From the NCBI GenBank assembly GCA_023653785.1, contig JAMKCH010011823.1, forward strand, positions 34,466 to 98,465: a stretch of DNA of 64,000 bases, given 5' to 3'. Both the position numbers and the translations under genes were made by a program. The notes under the pieces are model-generated. The model was given only the letters and a program-made list of their open reading frames with translations, was not told the origin of the DNA and made no database searches. Source of the DNA: Ophioderma brevispina. Lineage: Eukaryota; Echinodermata; Ophiuroidea; Amphilepidida; Ophiodermatidae. Below, in pieces: positions 11,401 to 25,265 of the stretch (its first letter is position 1; each line of letters starts with the position of its first letter).

Positions 11401-14400
11401 ATGAAGCCATTAATTTAAGAGTCGATAGTCTCATGGGTCTTAGGTTTTAGTGCTGAAAGCACTTGAATAAACTGATAATTTCATTTTAATATGTGTTCCC
11501 TTTTATTTATGTGGAGAAGAGTTCTTTCATAATCAAACATTCAGGTTGAGGGAATATGAAATGGTCAATTCGATTGGATCTTAATATTATATTTTATTAT
11601 CAAACTTACATGGTCCAATATCGTAATTGGGGGGGGGGGTGGCAGGTGTTGAACTGTACCAACTCCAATAGACTATTTTAGGTATAGCCCACCAAGAGCC
11701 ATTTCCATATAGCACAAATTCATACAAGTATGACGTAATATGATGTATGGTAGTTTAACGTTGTCTGGTTAGAATCTTGGCTTATTAAACCGCGCATTTA
11801 GCAGATAAAAATATTTCTTATACAACTTTGGCCCTCCTTTGTATCAGTCCTAAAATCTCTCTCACAACAACACCACATATGACCACTGATCTGAAAGGCA
11901 TCCAGCAAAGCCTTCCATGGCTTCTTCAAGTCGGGGTGGGGACCTATTTTTTCCTTCTGGAAAATGTGCATTTGGCCAGTTATGACCATATAGGTTGCTT
12001 GAAATAAACTCCCTGCCCATGACTTCAAATAGAACTACAATTTTCCGAGGTTAATATTTAAAACAAGTTTTGTTCTTCAGTTATTCCAATGTCCGTGGCC
12101 TCTATCACTGATGCCCTATTACCCCAGTACCCCTGGATTTGGTCCAAAGATCACAATATTGGTATCGTGAAAAAAAGCTTCTATAGTTTTCCATATTCAC
12201 CCTGTGAATCTGTGACCAACATTTTTTATTTAGTGTTTCATATCAGAATGGATTGGAAATATTGAGTGAACTTCAACATCTTGGGCCAATCAGATGAAAT
12301 CCTTGTGGAATTAAAATTGGGCCACTTCCCTTTACCATTGATGACCAGTTTGTACCTGACAGTCACATTACAAAATGCCCAAAATATATGCACAGGTGGA
12401 TTGGGTAGCGCAGAAAGTCTAAAAACGTCCTCCAAACATCGTCATTGTCTACGTTTCTCAGACCCCATTGCAGAAACCCCACCTGTAGCTTACAACATAA
12501 GGGATATTGCTTAACATGAATTCATGAACTTTCACCAACCACTGCAACATTCCTGGAAAACTTAAAAATTGGGGGAACAAATTGTTTTGGAGAAGTGTGA
12601 CTTCTTGACTCCTACGAGGCAGACTGTAAGTGTCTTATTAAGAGCGGTCCACCAAACCCGCATTCCTTTTGGTTTTGTTTACAATTCTGAAGGAAATCTG
12701 CACTTATTAACACCTTGTGGACTACCTTGACAATACCCGGTGGCTATCCCATACGAAGATTCCCATCTGCAAAAACATGATCGTTCATCGTGGAGCAGCC
12801 ATTGCGTTAATAAGTCTTCACTGGCTATGATTGTTTAATAGAATCCATCCCACTAGATTCCCAGCCCTCGTCCAATTTTGTTACATTGATGGGTATACAG
12901 ACCCGTCAGTTCACAGTGTACTGCGGTTCCTCAATATATTGAAATCAATGTCCCATTGAGACCCCAGGTTCAGTGGGCACCAGCCTGGCTATGGTTTTGA
13001 GGCTGGCATTAATAAAATAAAAGCGGAAGCGGATGATTTCCATCTGGTGTGCCTGAAGCTCTTCGGGTCTACAACATTAATTAGACATTGATAATGCCTC
13101 GTCTCTGACCAAGGCGCACTTTTGATACATATATCATTAGCTGGAAGAAATTGCTGAGAGATTTCATTGATCTTTTCATGAATACACTTACATAATAGAT
13201 GATTATATAATACTCTGTATTATAGAACTACTCCTAATTCTACACAAAAAGGCAATGTTTAAATTTTTTTTAAAATGTGCATGGATAAAAATTAATGGCA
13301 CAATGCTATAGAATCATGATCTTATAAAATTCATATATCAGGGAGTGTACCTTTGTTTTTGAGTAATGAAATTATGAATGTCTTCTCAAAATTCATGCAA
13401 ACAGTTTTGCTCATATCTCCCCTAAGATACATTGTTAGGATTTCTATTTCCTTTTGACCAATGTATGTACTGTACTTTAAAAATGTCTATTATCTTCCAA
13501 TTAATTTCTAATGAAGGTACAAGAAAATTTAAATCAACATTAGAAGTGAATGAAATTTTCACCCATGTTGACTTTAAATACCAATCAAGAATGCTTTTTA
13601 TAGTATTGCCAACCTCGATTAAGCAATGAGAGAAAGGGTCACAATGAACATCCTAATCCTAGTAGTAACAACTTACAAGCCTGATCATTATAGTGTCAAT
13701 CTGAGACAAATATATGGGCAGTTAATGAATAATGAACACCCTTTTCTTTTTTCCAATCCCAGAATGTAGACCTTTTATAATCAATGTGAAATGGAATACT
13801 AGTTATCCTTTATTACCTTAAATTATCTTTGAATCAAGTACCCTTTCAAAGCAGATGCTACAAAATGCAAGATATCATTAAACCCACTCACTCTTCAAAT
13901 GAATGAAACAATTTAGAGAACATCTCAATCCTTTTTATCCATAAATAAATGTTGCATTTCCCTCTTGCTTCTCCCCATCACATAATGGCAACAAACCCCT
14001 CCAACATGAATGAGCTTCTCCATCAACATTGATGTCTGTGTAAAGAATTGGAAAAAGCTTTCATTTCAGTGAAGGATATTGTTAACCAAGAGCATCAGGC
14101 TGCGCACGTGGGGCACATTTACCCCCTCCCCGTGGCCATGCGACCTTGCTTGCCCCATTTTTCATGTTAGCTCATTATGTACTGAATGGCATTCCCTATT
14201 GTGGGTTTCTTGTATCGCACAAAGTATATGCGAGGTGTAAAGCATACGCCTAGGGGCAACACACCCCTCCCATTAAAATGAGTATTGATATCAACTTGCA
14301 TTAGTACCAGCAGGGTTTTAACGAAACAAAAGGCTCCAGCAACCGTGAACGCATTGATTATTGGTCAGGCAAGGGGCAATTTTTACCCAGAAATAGATCT

Positions 14401-16683
14401 TGCTAAAAGATATTGCAGGTAGATGAGTAGTGTGCAGCAGGGGAAAAGTGTACTAGACCATATCCTGGTAGATTTTATATTTATGTTGCAAGTACATAAG
14501 TCATAAACTGTGTTAACACATCATGCTTTGGCTAAGACTAGGCTTGTTTGTACTCATTTGAATGCGTTTTTCATGCTGATTCCAAATATGGTAATGAAAT
14601 GTGAAAAAAAATGACAATTTGACAAAGAAAGTTGTACAATTTTTAGCTTTGAGCAAACATAGTTGGCTGCAGGGGTTTAATAAAAAAAATATTGCATATT
14701 TTTTCACTGATTTTATTTCACGCTGATTTTATTTCAAACCAACTTTCTGCTCTTGTTGCATCTAAAATAATACAGAAGATTATACTAAGTCTCTACATGA
14801 TTATTGAAAGCATTTATGCCAATATGACATACAGTACAAGGGTAGCTGGTCTGAGATGTGTCACATAAAACTGTGTTTCCCCTTACATGCTTATGCCTCT
14901 TACCCATGCTCAATTATGCATGTTGCACTATGTGTTTTCAGTGTCACCTAATAATGTCTGGAATCCTATGTCACATCAACCATGACAATGCTGACATGGC
15001 ATGTACTACTGCTACTACCCAAGCCAAGAAACCCAGTCATCTTCCACTCAGAACCGCCAGAGGCTCGGAGTAAATTATTGCATACATTCCATTACGGTAC
15101 ATATTTTATGATTTTGTCATAAGTTTGCCGTTACATGTTCACGCTTTCATGAATGCAGAATAGATAGTTTGAATTTCATTCTTTTATTTAATCGGATAGA
15201 AAGTCTTAATTTGTATATCCCCGTAAGGCTTATTTTCTTCCAACCACGGCTCGCAAGTAAGCTATTGAATGTGCAGCGCTTAGTAATTCTAGATAAAATT
15301 GTTAACTCTAAATTGAATTTGCATTGCAGGGAATCACTTTTAGTCATTTCATTTTTAGTGTTATGGGTTAAATTTGTTATTATATATACTTTGGAAGGAA
15401 ATTTTTCCTGCATACATTAAATTTTAATGTTAAGTACTTCATTTTTGGGTGGTTTCAGTTTGGATTTTAGGCGAGGGTTGATTTTCTGGCTTGTATGTGT
15501 CTTCTCGTCTTTTGATGCAGACGCCTCCGTCTTGAGTAATTGGGCGTCATTAGGGGCTTGAGGTTTTGTCAATTTAAGGGGTTTAGAAACACTGCTAGGT
15601 TGACTTTAGAGAATGCTATGCCCTAAAGATAGCAAGTGTGAATGAGAATTCCAACAACTCTTGCTCTACATTTTGATATATTGGTAAAATTAAAAAGTGG
15701 AAGTACAGTTACAGCGAGTACCCATGTGTAAAAAGCAGCACACATGCAAAACGCATAATGAATGCTGCTAGTTCTGTCTAGCTTTCCGTTGTACCGACTC
15801 CGGGGGTTCAATAACCATTTTGTGTTTTCCAATAGCTCTATTTTTAGCGATTTGATAACACTTGTGGTATAAGCACACATTATTTTCAGGGGAAGATGGC
15901 ATGTGTGATCTGATGAATAGGGATTTATGAAGCTTAGATAACAAATTGGGCTGAATCAATTAATCTGTGTGGCGAGGAGCAGTTGATAACGGGCCTGTTT
16001 TAATTTTGCTGCCATACATAATTTAGTTGGTATAATGAGAGTTTAATCAATTTGGCTAGTAGGGCTACAAAAATAATAATTTTAAATAAGCTTTTAGAGC
16101 CAGTATCATGAAAATAAGGCTCTCTGTGTACAGAGCAAATATTCTCAAGTGTCCAATATGCTGAAAGAGGTGGTTCAAACATGACTCGCGATAAAATATA
16201 ATAATCTAGAGAGCATAGGTGTCAATTCTGGGGGATACCCCAGTATTTTAAAAAGGGGGATGGTCAATACGATCATCCCCCCCCCACATTGTTGATGCCC
16301 GTTCATGTGTTTTTGACCAAAATAACCTCATATTTTACCGTAATAGTTAAGAAATGGTAAAGTTCTGTACGCTTTACGTGCATTTTGTTCTAATTACAAT
16401 TACATTTAACAATTTTAGGTTCTAAATGGCAAAATTTTTAGCACCCTTCACACGCACATGTGCTAATAACGGATCTTGTCAGCAAACCCTGTTTCATTCA
16501 TAAATTTTCATCAACCCCATCCCCCCTCCCCCCAATGTTAAAAATAAATTTATGCTACTGATAGAAAAAAAGATGCTAAATCCAAAGGTCATAAAATGTT
16601 TACTTCACTCAGTGTCTGCAATAACAACTGTTAAAAAACAATGGGGATGATTGATTTTCTGTTAGCTTGGACAGAATTAAATA
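8491..16683. other. Unassigned non-coding DNA
   Basis: No gene or full repeat was recognised. Small items are a 21-base near-palindrome at 8908-8928 (ATCCCTGGTT and its inverse), a short inverted pair at 9148-9253 (CATTAGTG..ACTATTGATTTT), an A tract at 9839-9852, a G tract at 11629-11639, and a degenerate C-rich repeat-like patch at 16208-16555. Open frames at 10707-10919 and 11798-12028 have no domain I recognise. The stretch 11800-13080 is less AT-rich and may be an old, unreadable insertion. Confidence 0.4.
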
Positions 16684-16965
16684 TTAAAGGAACATTACAA
16701 AATCCACAGCCTCATCACTGGACTTGCATAAAAATGATATTTACCATGTGAATAGCTGGCCTGAGTAGGTGCCCAATCTCACCTGCAGATTCAGTTCTTC
16801 AAGATTTTGTATTTTCTTTCCTTAAAGAGATCAATTGCAGTGCAGGGCCTTTTGAGGGCAGAAATGATCTTTTGCTCGTAAATGAAAACTAATTCAAACA
16901 AAAGACCACCCAATTTGTTTCTGATTTTAAAATGTTCCCATAAAGACACCATTTAAAAAATCGAG
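16684..16965 (+). mobile_element. Family-B MITE, decayed copy (TTAA target)
   Basis: It begins TTAAAGGAACATTACAAAAT, then CCACAGCCTCATCACTGGAC. It follows the same order of blocks as the copies at 24929 and 48273: a CACAGCCTC start, an ATTTT-rich block, GTGCCCAATCT, a CA.ATTC block and TTTTGTATTTTCT. The right end is unclear, so its limit is approximate. Confidence 0.5.
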
Positions 16966-18594
16966 TTCGTATCTTTCTAATATCCTGAATTTTGCTATTT
17001 ACACTGGCTGCAGCTCTAAGGAAACAAATTTGCAATCAAATTAACACCTCTCACTTAGAGACCCATGTTATTTTGCAAGACACATCCTATTAAAGATGCA
17101 CTATCTGATAACATAGACTCCTATAAATTTTCATTTAAAAATGTTGTACACCCGATTTAACTGTAGAATTTCATCTACCATTCAATATGTAAGTAGCAAT
17201 TAATGCATAATGGCCCAAAGACTGATGTGCATATAATTTCTGGTAATCGTAAACAAAGCACATGTTTAAACAAATCTGCCAAAACATTCTGCAGGTATGT
17301 GTTGAAAAATACAAGCTTTCCAATGGTACCTAAATCTCACATTTAGTTTTTGTATCCCTGGATCTTGCATCTACGCTGCTGTGTAGATTTTTGAAATTTT
17401 TGTAAACATTTGTTTTTTTGCAGAGCTGTACATGCCACTAGTCATGGGAAATTGAAGTACCTCCCCTCCAATCTATGAATTCTGCAACTGTAAATAAGTA
17501 ACATTTGTAAACTACCATCGATACCTTGACCATCTTTGTGAAGAAACTGAGAAACCAAACTTGGTCCATGCATCACTAAATGTTGGCTGTGGTTAGATCT
17601 AGTAAACATGGCAACTTTTTCCTGAAGATTAGAATTTGGGTGTTGACAGAATTTGTGTTGGAAATGTCAAACTTCCAGGTTTTCCCCTATAGTAGCTTTT
17701 GAGGAAGAAAACATTTTGAGGTACCCTGGGAACCAACTATACATACACATTGTGGATGCAGTCAATGTAATTTTGTCTGTCATTTTAGGAAGTCGGGCCT
17801 AGTTTGTTACTTTTATGACCGGAAACCCACAACCTCAACAATGAGCCAAAGGGAAATTGGGTCAAAACCCGGTGCTTCCAAGTATAACATCCGCCAATTT
17901 TATCTCGAGTTAAAAACGTTAATTTGGTTTCCTGGAAACGTGAGAGTAAGGGAATGGGGGTTTCCCAGAGTTAGCATGGTTGTCTGATGGAATAACAGTT
18001 GTAGATTATAAAGAGATAAACATTTTTTTAAAGAGAACATTTGCAATATGAGTGGTTAAATTGGTATAGCGTAGAGCAGCTGTGTCTTGTATGTAATGAA
18101 CTTTCCCATTGCAAAAGGCCCTGCGAGAAAAACAGGCCTAGAAACACAAATCAGTACCTGAGCAGACTGTAATTTGTGGCAGTTAGTGGTTAAAACAGGT
18201 TACCATGGTGACGAGGTGAAAATATGCGGAATTTAAGAAGATGATGCGGTTGTAACATTTGCTGATAGATAGGAGGTATTCAAGCAAACAATTGTACACA
18301 CACACTCATGTGCAACCAAAAGAGATTTGCGAGGGGCTTTTAATTTCTGCCATTGGTTGTATGCCGATTATCTTCTTAAAGTCCTGGCTTAAAGGGAAGG
18401 GGCATATGACCCCCTCCCCCAGTTCTACTGCCTATGTGTACACCATGTTGAGGGTAGCTTATATTACTGTTGAATTTTAAATACTGATACTTGAAGGGTA
18501 TTCCAAAAAAATGTACCCTGAAAGTGCCCCCCTTCCCGGGAGGCTTTTAGTGTTCTTGTTAAATTGGCCATAATTCAGTCAATTGAGAAGTAAA
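16966..18594. other. Unassigned non-coding DNA
   Basis: AT-rich, with scattered short open frames and no recognisable gene or repeat end. A small frame at 18259-18480 has no recognisable feature. Confidence 0.4.
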
Positions 18595-18906
18595 TTAAAG
18601 GTGCTTGTTCCGATTTGTGTCTACATGTATCATGTTCTGTACTTCACATGAGAGCCTAACACTTGCATACCCTGACCCCAAAGTATCGTGGGAATCAAAC
18701 TTGCGGTTTTAACGGTAGAAGTAATGGCAAATGGTTAACCATTAAAACATCATTATTTTATCTCTATCTTGGGGAAAGAAATGGATTTGAAAGCTAAAAT
18801 TCAGTACGACAATCAGAAAAATTCTGCCTTTCATATGATTTCAAAATTGATACTACTTCCAGGTAAATCAGGGGGGCCCAAAAAGAATTGGAACAAGCAT
18901 TTTTAA
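18595..18906 (+). mobile_element. Family-A MITE, copy 1 (TTAA target)
   Basis: TTAA at 18595-18598 is followed by AGGTGCTTGTTCCGATTTG. The right end is ATTGGAACAAGCATTT followed by TTAA at 18903-18906. Diagnostic internal blocks are CATGAGAGCCTAACAC, GTGGGAATCAAACTTGCGG, TGGTTAACCATTAAAACATC, GAAATGGATTTGA.AGCT and TTGATACTACTTCC.GGTAAA. TTAA target duplication is typical of piggyBac and Kolobok elements. No coding capacity. Confidence 0.8.
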
Positions 18907-19562
18907 ATGGTGTTTATGATTTTAAAGAAGATTTAGTATTCATTGTTAAAATGAAAACCACCAATTTGCATACATGTTGAAGACCTCCAAATTGGAAAAC
19001 ACTTAGGTACTTTTTTCTGGGGACCAACATGTACCTAATCGTAATACATAGGTCAGTTTTTGTTGCATATATTCTTCAGTGTGTTGGCAATTGATTATTC
19101 AAATAAATACAAAGTGAAAGTTCTGGCTAAAGTGCTTGAAGCCATATCATAATATCAACCAAACAAGATCCACAGTGCCAAAAATTTGATCAGTTCTTTT
19201 AAAGGAACTCTGGAAGTACTTGTAGCACTTGAACTTGCATCTATGAATAAGCTGAGGAGAACAGTCATCCTGGACTTAGAGGGGAGTTGATTTTGGAGAG
19301 AAAAACAACATCAGTTTTGGAGATCTACTGACAATTCTAGTAAATTGAGTTTTTTTAAGGGATCTAAATGATACATTAGGTATATTGGGAATGTAATGAA
19401 AATTTGAGCATCACTTTCGGTTAAATAAGGGCCAAAACTGTTTTGAACACGATTTTCCAACATGTGGCAATGAATAAGGTAAAACATATATTGTCTAAGA
19501 TAGCAACCATGCAAACTACAATATTATTATTTCATTCAATTTTTTGTGTTGCCTACTATTCG
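18907..19562. other. Unassigned non-coding DNA
   Basis: Nothing recognised beyond short, unsupported open frames. Confidence 0.4.
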
Positions 19563-19736
19563 CTGTAGAAGTGCCACGTAACGGGATTCGTTGCCCCAGC
19601 AATCGGTCCAAGCAAATCACAGGGCACAGGACACATGCTACAAAATGAAAAGTTTGAATTCCCCGCACTTTAAGCCTTGTGATTTGTTTGGACCGATTGC
19701 TGAGGCAATGTATCATATTAGGTGGCACTTCTACAG
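19563..19736. mobile_element. 174-bp foldback MITE
   Basis: The left arm CTGTAGAAGTGCCACGTAAC, then the AGCAATCGGTCCAAGCAAAT block, pairs with the right arm ending ATTTGTTTGGACCGATTGCT, then GTGGCACTTCTACAG. Arms are about 60 bp and most of the element is TIR. Overlapping open frames on both strands are a by-product of the symmetry. No sure target duplication. Confidence 0.75.
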
Positions 19737-20886
19737 GGAATTGCAGGAAGACATATACATGTATGTAATTTATTCAGGTTCTATTTATTAGTCATGAAAC
19801 TAATCTCTTATACCGTCTGTGCGTACATGGATGTGTAAATTAAAAAAAAAACACAAATCTTCTGGACCTTCTCTAAAAAAAAGGTTAAATAACTGAATGA
19901 TTGTAATTACAATCCCTGGAAATAAGTTTTAATAAAGGATCATGGCTACATACCATAAGTATACAAAGTTTTCCCATCCTCATTGAGAGAATCTTACAAA
20001 ATAGCGCTGCTATTTTGCTGGAATTGGGGACTCGGATTCACCTCTCTTAATTAATTAATCCCTTTGTTACACACTATTTGACCTGCTTGTTGTGGTTTCA
20101 GCTCATAAAGTTAAGCCTATTTCATCACTTTATATATCTGCAGCATTGAGTATTTAATACTGGAATTGAAAAACTCACCTGTGCTCAAAGCTAAAAATAA
20201 CATTGTCCACTGTAATCATGACATGGCGACCTAGTGACTCACACTGTTCTGCTTTTAATATTTGTTACCGTATATAATATCGAGTAGAGAATGTTCAAAG
20301 CAAAGTATACCCCTAGGGGTATTTTGTGATAAAATAAAGAGTAGTGAATACTGTTACCTACATGCAGATAGCTGATATTCCATTTGCGATCTTCCATTTT
20401 GCTAGAAATAATAAAACAATCACAGATAAAGATGAAATTCACTCCTAGAAAGGTGGGTCCCATGTATAGCTTTATTTAATAGATATAGCACTATTGCTGG
20501 TATCTGTCATTTATTTTGATGTGTTCTCGGATCATAAAAAATTCTCTACAATATTACTTTTGGGATAAACCACAATTATGCAAGAGGTAAATACAAATTG
20601 AAAATTTGTTATATTAGCTTATAAGTCGGGGATAAGTGTGGCAACTTCATAAAACTACTTTAAAGTGGGAAAATTACCAAATTAAGTATGGAAATTTGTC
20701 ATAACCATCTCACAATTGACAGCGTATGGTGAACTCAAACTGTACTCTAAACAGCTGATTGTGCTACACACCAGAACAAAATAAACAATCAAACATATGT
20801 GGAGGTCAAGAACTGTGCACAATGTCATGCTCAAAAATCTGAATTTAATTGCAGAGAAAGGTTTTTCGATCTTGTCAGAATGTTTT
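19737..20886. other. Unassigned non-coding DNA
   Basis: AT-rich, nothing recognised. Confidence 0.4.
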
Positions 20887-21253
20887 TACCGTGTTGTTCC
20901 TAATAAAATAAACGCCCATGCTCTAATAAATGCCCCCTACGATTTTTTGATAAAACAATTCAGAAATGCTTAACTTACCCTAAATCACCATGATTTAAGA
21001 TGGCCGACTGTCGGAATCCTTATCATAATCGTGTTTGTTATCAATGCTTTCTACACAGTACAAAGTGCTGTTCGTGGATATCATGTGGGGTATAATGACC
21101 TCTGGACCCCCAAAAAAGTTTTTTTTATCTTTTAATAAACATGTAAGGTGATTTTGCGGGATTTTTGACTATTCCATTTTTGAACTGTAAAGACGTCTCC
21201 CCTTTTTGACACTGGCACTCGCCCCCAGGGCGTTTATTAGGACAATATGGGTA
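20887..21253. mobile_element. TA-flanked MITE with a CCTAATAAA terminus
   Basis: Left end TA then CCGTGTTGTTCCTAATAAAA and TAAACGCCC; right end GGGCGTTTATTAGGACAATA then TGGG and TA. The inverted match covers about 30 bp and the element is about 365 bp. A TA dinucleotide on both sides suggests the Tc1/mariner type, but no transposase is present. Confidence 0.65.
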
Positions 21254-21334
21254 TACACATTTAGCAAATTCTAAAATTAGATAGAATGTACTGTTTTATC
21301 TTTAATATATCGATTTCAGAAGCATCTGCAGTTA

Positions 21335-21413
21335 TATTAGCACAAAGATACCAGTACATGGATTTTATTTTTTCTGATATACTGGATTAGCAAATCACTG
21401 CTTATCCCTTTAA
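21335..21413 (-). mobile_element. Family-C MITE end fragment
   Basis: Read on the minus strand it starts TTAAAGGGATAAGCAGTGAT, then TTGCTAATCC, matching the left terminus of the full family-C copy at 60422 (AAAGGGACAAGCAGCGATTT, ACTGATCC). The opposite end was not found, so this is a fragment or an older, disrupted copy. Confidence 0.5.
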
Positions 21414-23096
21414 GTTTATATTTTAGCTGGAAGGTTTACAGTGAGCACTAAGTGGTTGGTTTTCTTTGTTTAAAAAAACATTATATGGAAGGACAATAAG
21501 CAAATTTGTGATATGAAATATTCAATAATATGTACTCACATTGACATTCAATGCAGGGCGGCAACACTTTGATCACAGTTTAGTGCAGGGAGCAAGCTGG
21601 GAGTGTTGGGAGATAATTATAACTGCAGCGCTGATAAAGGCAAGGATTTTTGATACATCTAATTTTAGTGTCTTAAAGGCCACATTTTCCCGGCTCTTTC
21701 ATATACACCGTTCTGTATGCCGTTTCAATAAGATGAGTGTTATCAAATAAAATGTATCATATTATGTCTACTTGTAGCTTTGAATTGATACCAAATTGAT
21801 TGTAACCGTAGGGTCTGATGGAATACAAGACCGCTTTTATCAAGCTTTCGATCATCAAATCCGCACTTTTCTTCTCCAGCATATTTGGATACTCCAGAAT
21901 TACCTAGTGTGCATACATAATTATAGCCTTATATTACCCCATTAACACCTCCGAGCTAGCTATATGCAGCTGAATTGCCCTAGGTTTAACACCTATGTCA
22001 TGTCAGTGCTTTGAAGATGGATTTTTACAACTTGCTATAATGACCAGGCAGTGACCACAGCCAGTCATTAGGGAACCTAACCCTAGCCAGTCACCTCGGC
22101 TATTTGTAATCATTTTTGTAATTATTTTGACCAGTTTCCACATTTATTGAAAGCAATATATTCATAAATGTGATAAAATCTGTACCGTTCTTGCTTCAGA
22201 ATTTGTAATTTTGAGTCAAGTCAGATAGCCTGTAATTGTTAATTGTATACCGGCACTCCTCAAAAAGGCTGTTAGCTCTGCGCAGACAGACCTCCGACTT
22301 CTTCATTTAACAAGCTTGTTGTCTAGTGAACCATAGCTCAATTGTGTAAATTTGCATGCACTAGGCCCTATAGCGCCAGCAACATCAAAAAGCAAGGGCC
22401 TAGTCCTTATGCAATATGAATGCCGAGACAGGGAACCAGGTTAGAATTCCAGGACTATACATTTAGGTTTAAAAACTAAGAATTAAAATTTGAACGGAAT
22501 TTGGAATGAGCTTTTCCAGGATTTTTTTTTCTTTGAGATTGGAATTTCAGTGGTTGTCATACAATGTGGGCCCGGTACCCGCCGTATGAGCTAGTGGCAT
22601 ATTGAGTTTAAAAGCTAGAAAACAGGCTAATTCCCATATTGCTTCCAAATTCTATACAAATTACAAGTTTAAGGATTTTAATTTAACAAATCTTGTTTGC
22701 TTTAGGATTTTTCCTATTTTTGGATTATTATTCAATGAGTACATGAGATAGTGGAGATCACAGGTTAACAAAAAAGGAAATAAAAATGCTTAAAATCATG
22801 TGAAAATGTCTGTGTAACCAAGTACTGGGTAAAGGGGGGGGGGGGTATATTTACGCCGAGGAGATTGGAGGATTTCAATAAGACAATAAGAAAAATGTAA
22901 CAAGAGAGGTAACATGAAAAATTCCATAAAGAAGAGGGGGGAATCATGAAACTTCTTAAGCTGAAATAGTCCCAGATCCTCCAGCCATAAATAAGAACCA
23001 CTCCCTAAGGCAGCCTCTTCTGGAGTTGAACTTGTCATTTTCGAAGAAGCCAATGCAGAGGAGGAGGGGTAGATTTGTCCATGTAGTCTACTGTTT
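21414..23096. other. Unassigned non-coding DNA with simple tracts
   Basis: No gene found. A G run lies at 22837-22847. A short hairpin lies at about 22361-22414, with ACTAGGCCCT pairing to AGGGCCTAGT around a 30-base loop. It is too short and unsupported to call a structural RNA. Confidence 0.4.
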
Positions 23097-23428
23097 TTAA
23101 AGGTGCTGTTCTGATATTTCTCTTGGTTCTCACCTTGCTATGAGAGCCTGACACGTGCACATACACCCAATCAAATACCATGGGAAACCAACTTCGTGTG
23201 ATGGTAGAAGCCAATATGCACATTCAAAGATCTATTAATAATGTGTAATATTGATAGTTAACCATTAATTTGTTGGGTTTTTTTATTTTTGGAATGAATG
23301 GATTTAAGGGCTCAAATTTCAGGACGACCAATGAGAAAAATACGCCTTCTGATATCAAAATCGAATCGACCTATTCCGGAGTCGGGTAATCAGGGGGGTC
23401 CCAAAATCGATCGGAACACGCACCTTGA
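23097..23428 (+). mobile_element. Family-A MITE, copy 2 (TTAA/TTGA)
   Basis: TTAA then AGGTGCTGTTCTGATATTTC at the left; GATCGGAACACGCACC then TTGA at the right. It shares ATGAGAGCCTGACACGTGCA, ACCATGGGAAACCAAC, ATTGATAGTTAACCATTAA and the GAATGGATTTAAGGGCTCAA block with the other copies. One target base has mutated. Confidence 0.75.
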
Positions 23429-24928
23429 AAAAAGATTGATCATAAAAGCTTGATGCATCAGATGGTTCTAAAAGGGATTTGTGCATATATTTTAGTAAAT
23501 TTAAATATTGTTCGCTTGTATTGTCAATCATATTTGAAACTAAAATAAAAAAAATTAATAAAAAATGAAGTTTTATTTTATGAAATGCAATATATTAAAG
23601 AGTTCAGCTTTGGTCATGGTACTAAATCTGCACAGATACCAAGTATGGGTATATATTTTCTATTTTTAAAAATTTAGCCAACGAAAACTTAGATTGTAAT
23701 GATGAATTAACCTTGCCATTTCAATACCGATGACTCTTGTATGTCAATGTTATTTAGCACGCAAGTTAGTAGCTGTTAAGATGGCTTCAAAACCAATGAC
23801 CTTAGAAGAGGCTTTTTTGGACTCCAATTAAATGGTTTTTCATGCTGATTCTCAGTATGCATAAAAATGCATAATTGGAATTTGTGAAGGGAAAAAACAG
23901 GTTTTTTCATGTTTGAACATTTTATGCGTTGTAGTGTTCACTATAAGATGAAACATGCATCTTTTACATTGAGATAAACCTAGGGGAAGACCAAGGTCAT
24001 AATGCAACTCTAGGGTAAAGATACTATAGTAGCTATAGTGTAGTTTGGCACAACTTGGAGGCATCTATTCGACAAAATGTGAGAAGATAAATGAGAAAAG
24101 AAGGGGTCATGTTCAACCTACACTGAACCGGTATAGTCGCCTGCAGGTCACAGACCTTGAGATTTAAACTTAAAGAAATGTGCACACAGAGTAATACTTT
24201 TAAAATTTAACTCAAGAGGTGGGTAAATATTAATGAACGTGTTGAGTCACATAATCTGTGGTCATCATAGTGGAATTTTTGTCATACGGATCCGCAATAA
24301 TAACTTCATGCCAGAACAGAAAAATAAAAGAATTAAAGGGCTGGACGTGGGGCATGTTTATTTCTTTGTGTTCAATTGAAGGATGCTGATGCTACAGGTT
24401 ATGTGAAAATGATAAAAAATAGTTGAAGAGAATGATGTAAAATAGTTTTATTTTAGTGTGTAGTAGGAGGATTTTTTTGTGCAGCAGGGAAGGGAAATGG
24501 CCTGTTTAGTGAATTCACAGGCTCGGCTTCAGGGAACCCCAGCAGCTAGCAGAACCATAAACGTTGAAATGGCATCCAAAACCGTTGATTTGTAGTAGTG
24601 ATTGGGTACTTCCACCGACGTAAATGACGTCAGGTGATTGCATTGATTCAGCCATCGTTTTCACGCCTTAAAGCTAGCTACCTAGTTCTCGACCTGCTGA
24701 TCATGTACATGAAAGAAATCTACTTGTAAAACAGTAGTGGTACAGGTACTTTGAATATGTGCATAAAAATAATAATTTATGAAGAGTATGATGGGTTTTT
24801 TTTTTCCAGTGCTGCAATCAAATGACCAGCTGTCTTCACAGAAGTGAATTAAAGCCTTCATATAACATTTCTGATTGGGCCCCGGGGGGCTAGGGCCTCT
24901 ACCTCATATGTCGTTCCCCCCAATTCGA
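23429..24928. other. Unassigned non-coding DNA
   Basis: No gene or intact repeat. A CRE-like octamer TGACGTCA occurs at about 24626-24633; one octamer alone does not support a regulatory call. A purine-rich stretch around 24340-24500 has a loose likeness to 14098-14460, perhaps an old shared repeat. Confidence 0.35.
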
Positions 24929-25265
24929 TTAAAGGGATTACGTGATCCACATCCTATCCCCTGACTTACCTCAAAAGTGGGATTTTTATCTCATCTGAGA
25001 CGTGGACGAGTATTAGTATGTGTGCCTATCTTATGTGAAAATTTGATTGGTTTTGAAGGAATTCAAAGTTTTGTATTTTCTCTTTGTAAATGGACAAAAT
25101 TACCACCACAGCGACCATCGGGCACGTGATGATTGCAAACATTTGCGCATATACATCCAAAATGACACCATCCGAATCAACTAAATTTTGGAAAAATGAC
25201 CTTTTCTCTGCGATATCTAGGGAACCATAAACAAAAAATGGGTGCTGGATCAAAAATGTACCTTA
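24929..25265 (+). mobile_element. Family-B MITE, copy 2 (TTAA target)
   Basis: It begins TTAAAGGGATTACGTGATCC, then ACATCCTATCCCCTGACTTA, and ends near ATGTACCTTAA. It shares the family order: ATTTTTATCTCATCTGA, GTGTGCCTATCTTA, a TTGTATTTTCT block, TGTAAATGGACAAAATTACC and the TTTTGGAAAAATGA block. About 337 bp, no coding capacity. Confidence 0.7.

Noticed and set aside
11798..13080. Less AT-rich stretch that reads like decayed coding DNA
   Set aside because: No frame could be followed for more than about 80 codons and no family was recognised.
16208..16555. Possible element with GGGGGAT and CATCCCCCC blocks
   Set aside because: Inverted matches are short and C-rich, and clear ends or a target duplication are missing.
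22361..22414. Short hairpin ACTAGGCCCT / AGGGCCTAGT
   Set aside because: Ten-base arms with a 30-base loop are too weak to support an RNA gene.
24626..24633. CRE-like octamer TGACGTCA, also near 45541
   Set aside because: A single octamer without a promoter or neighbouring gene is expected by chance in 64 kb.
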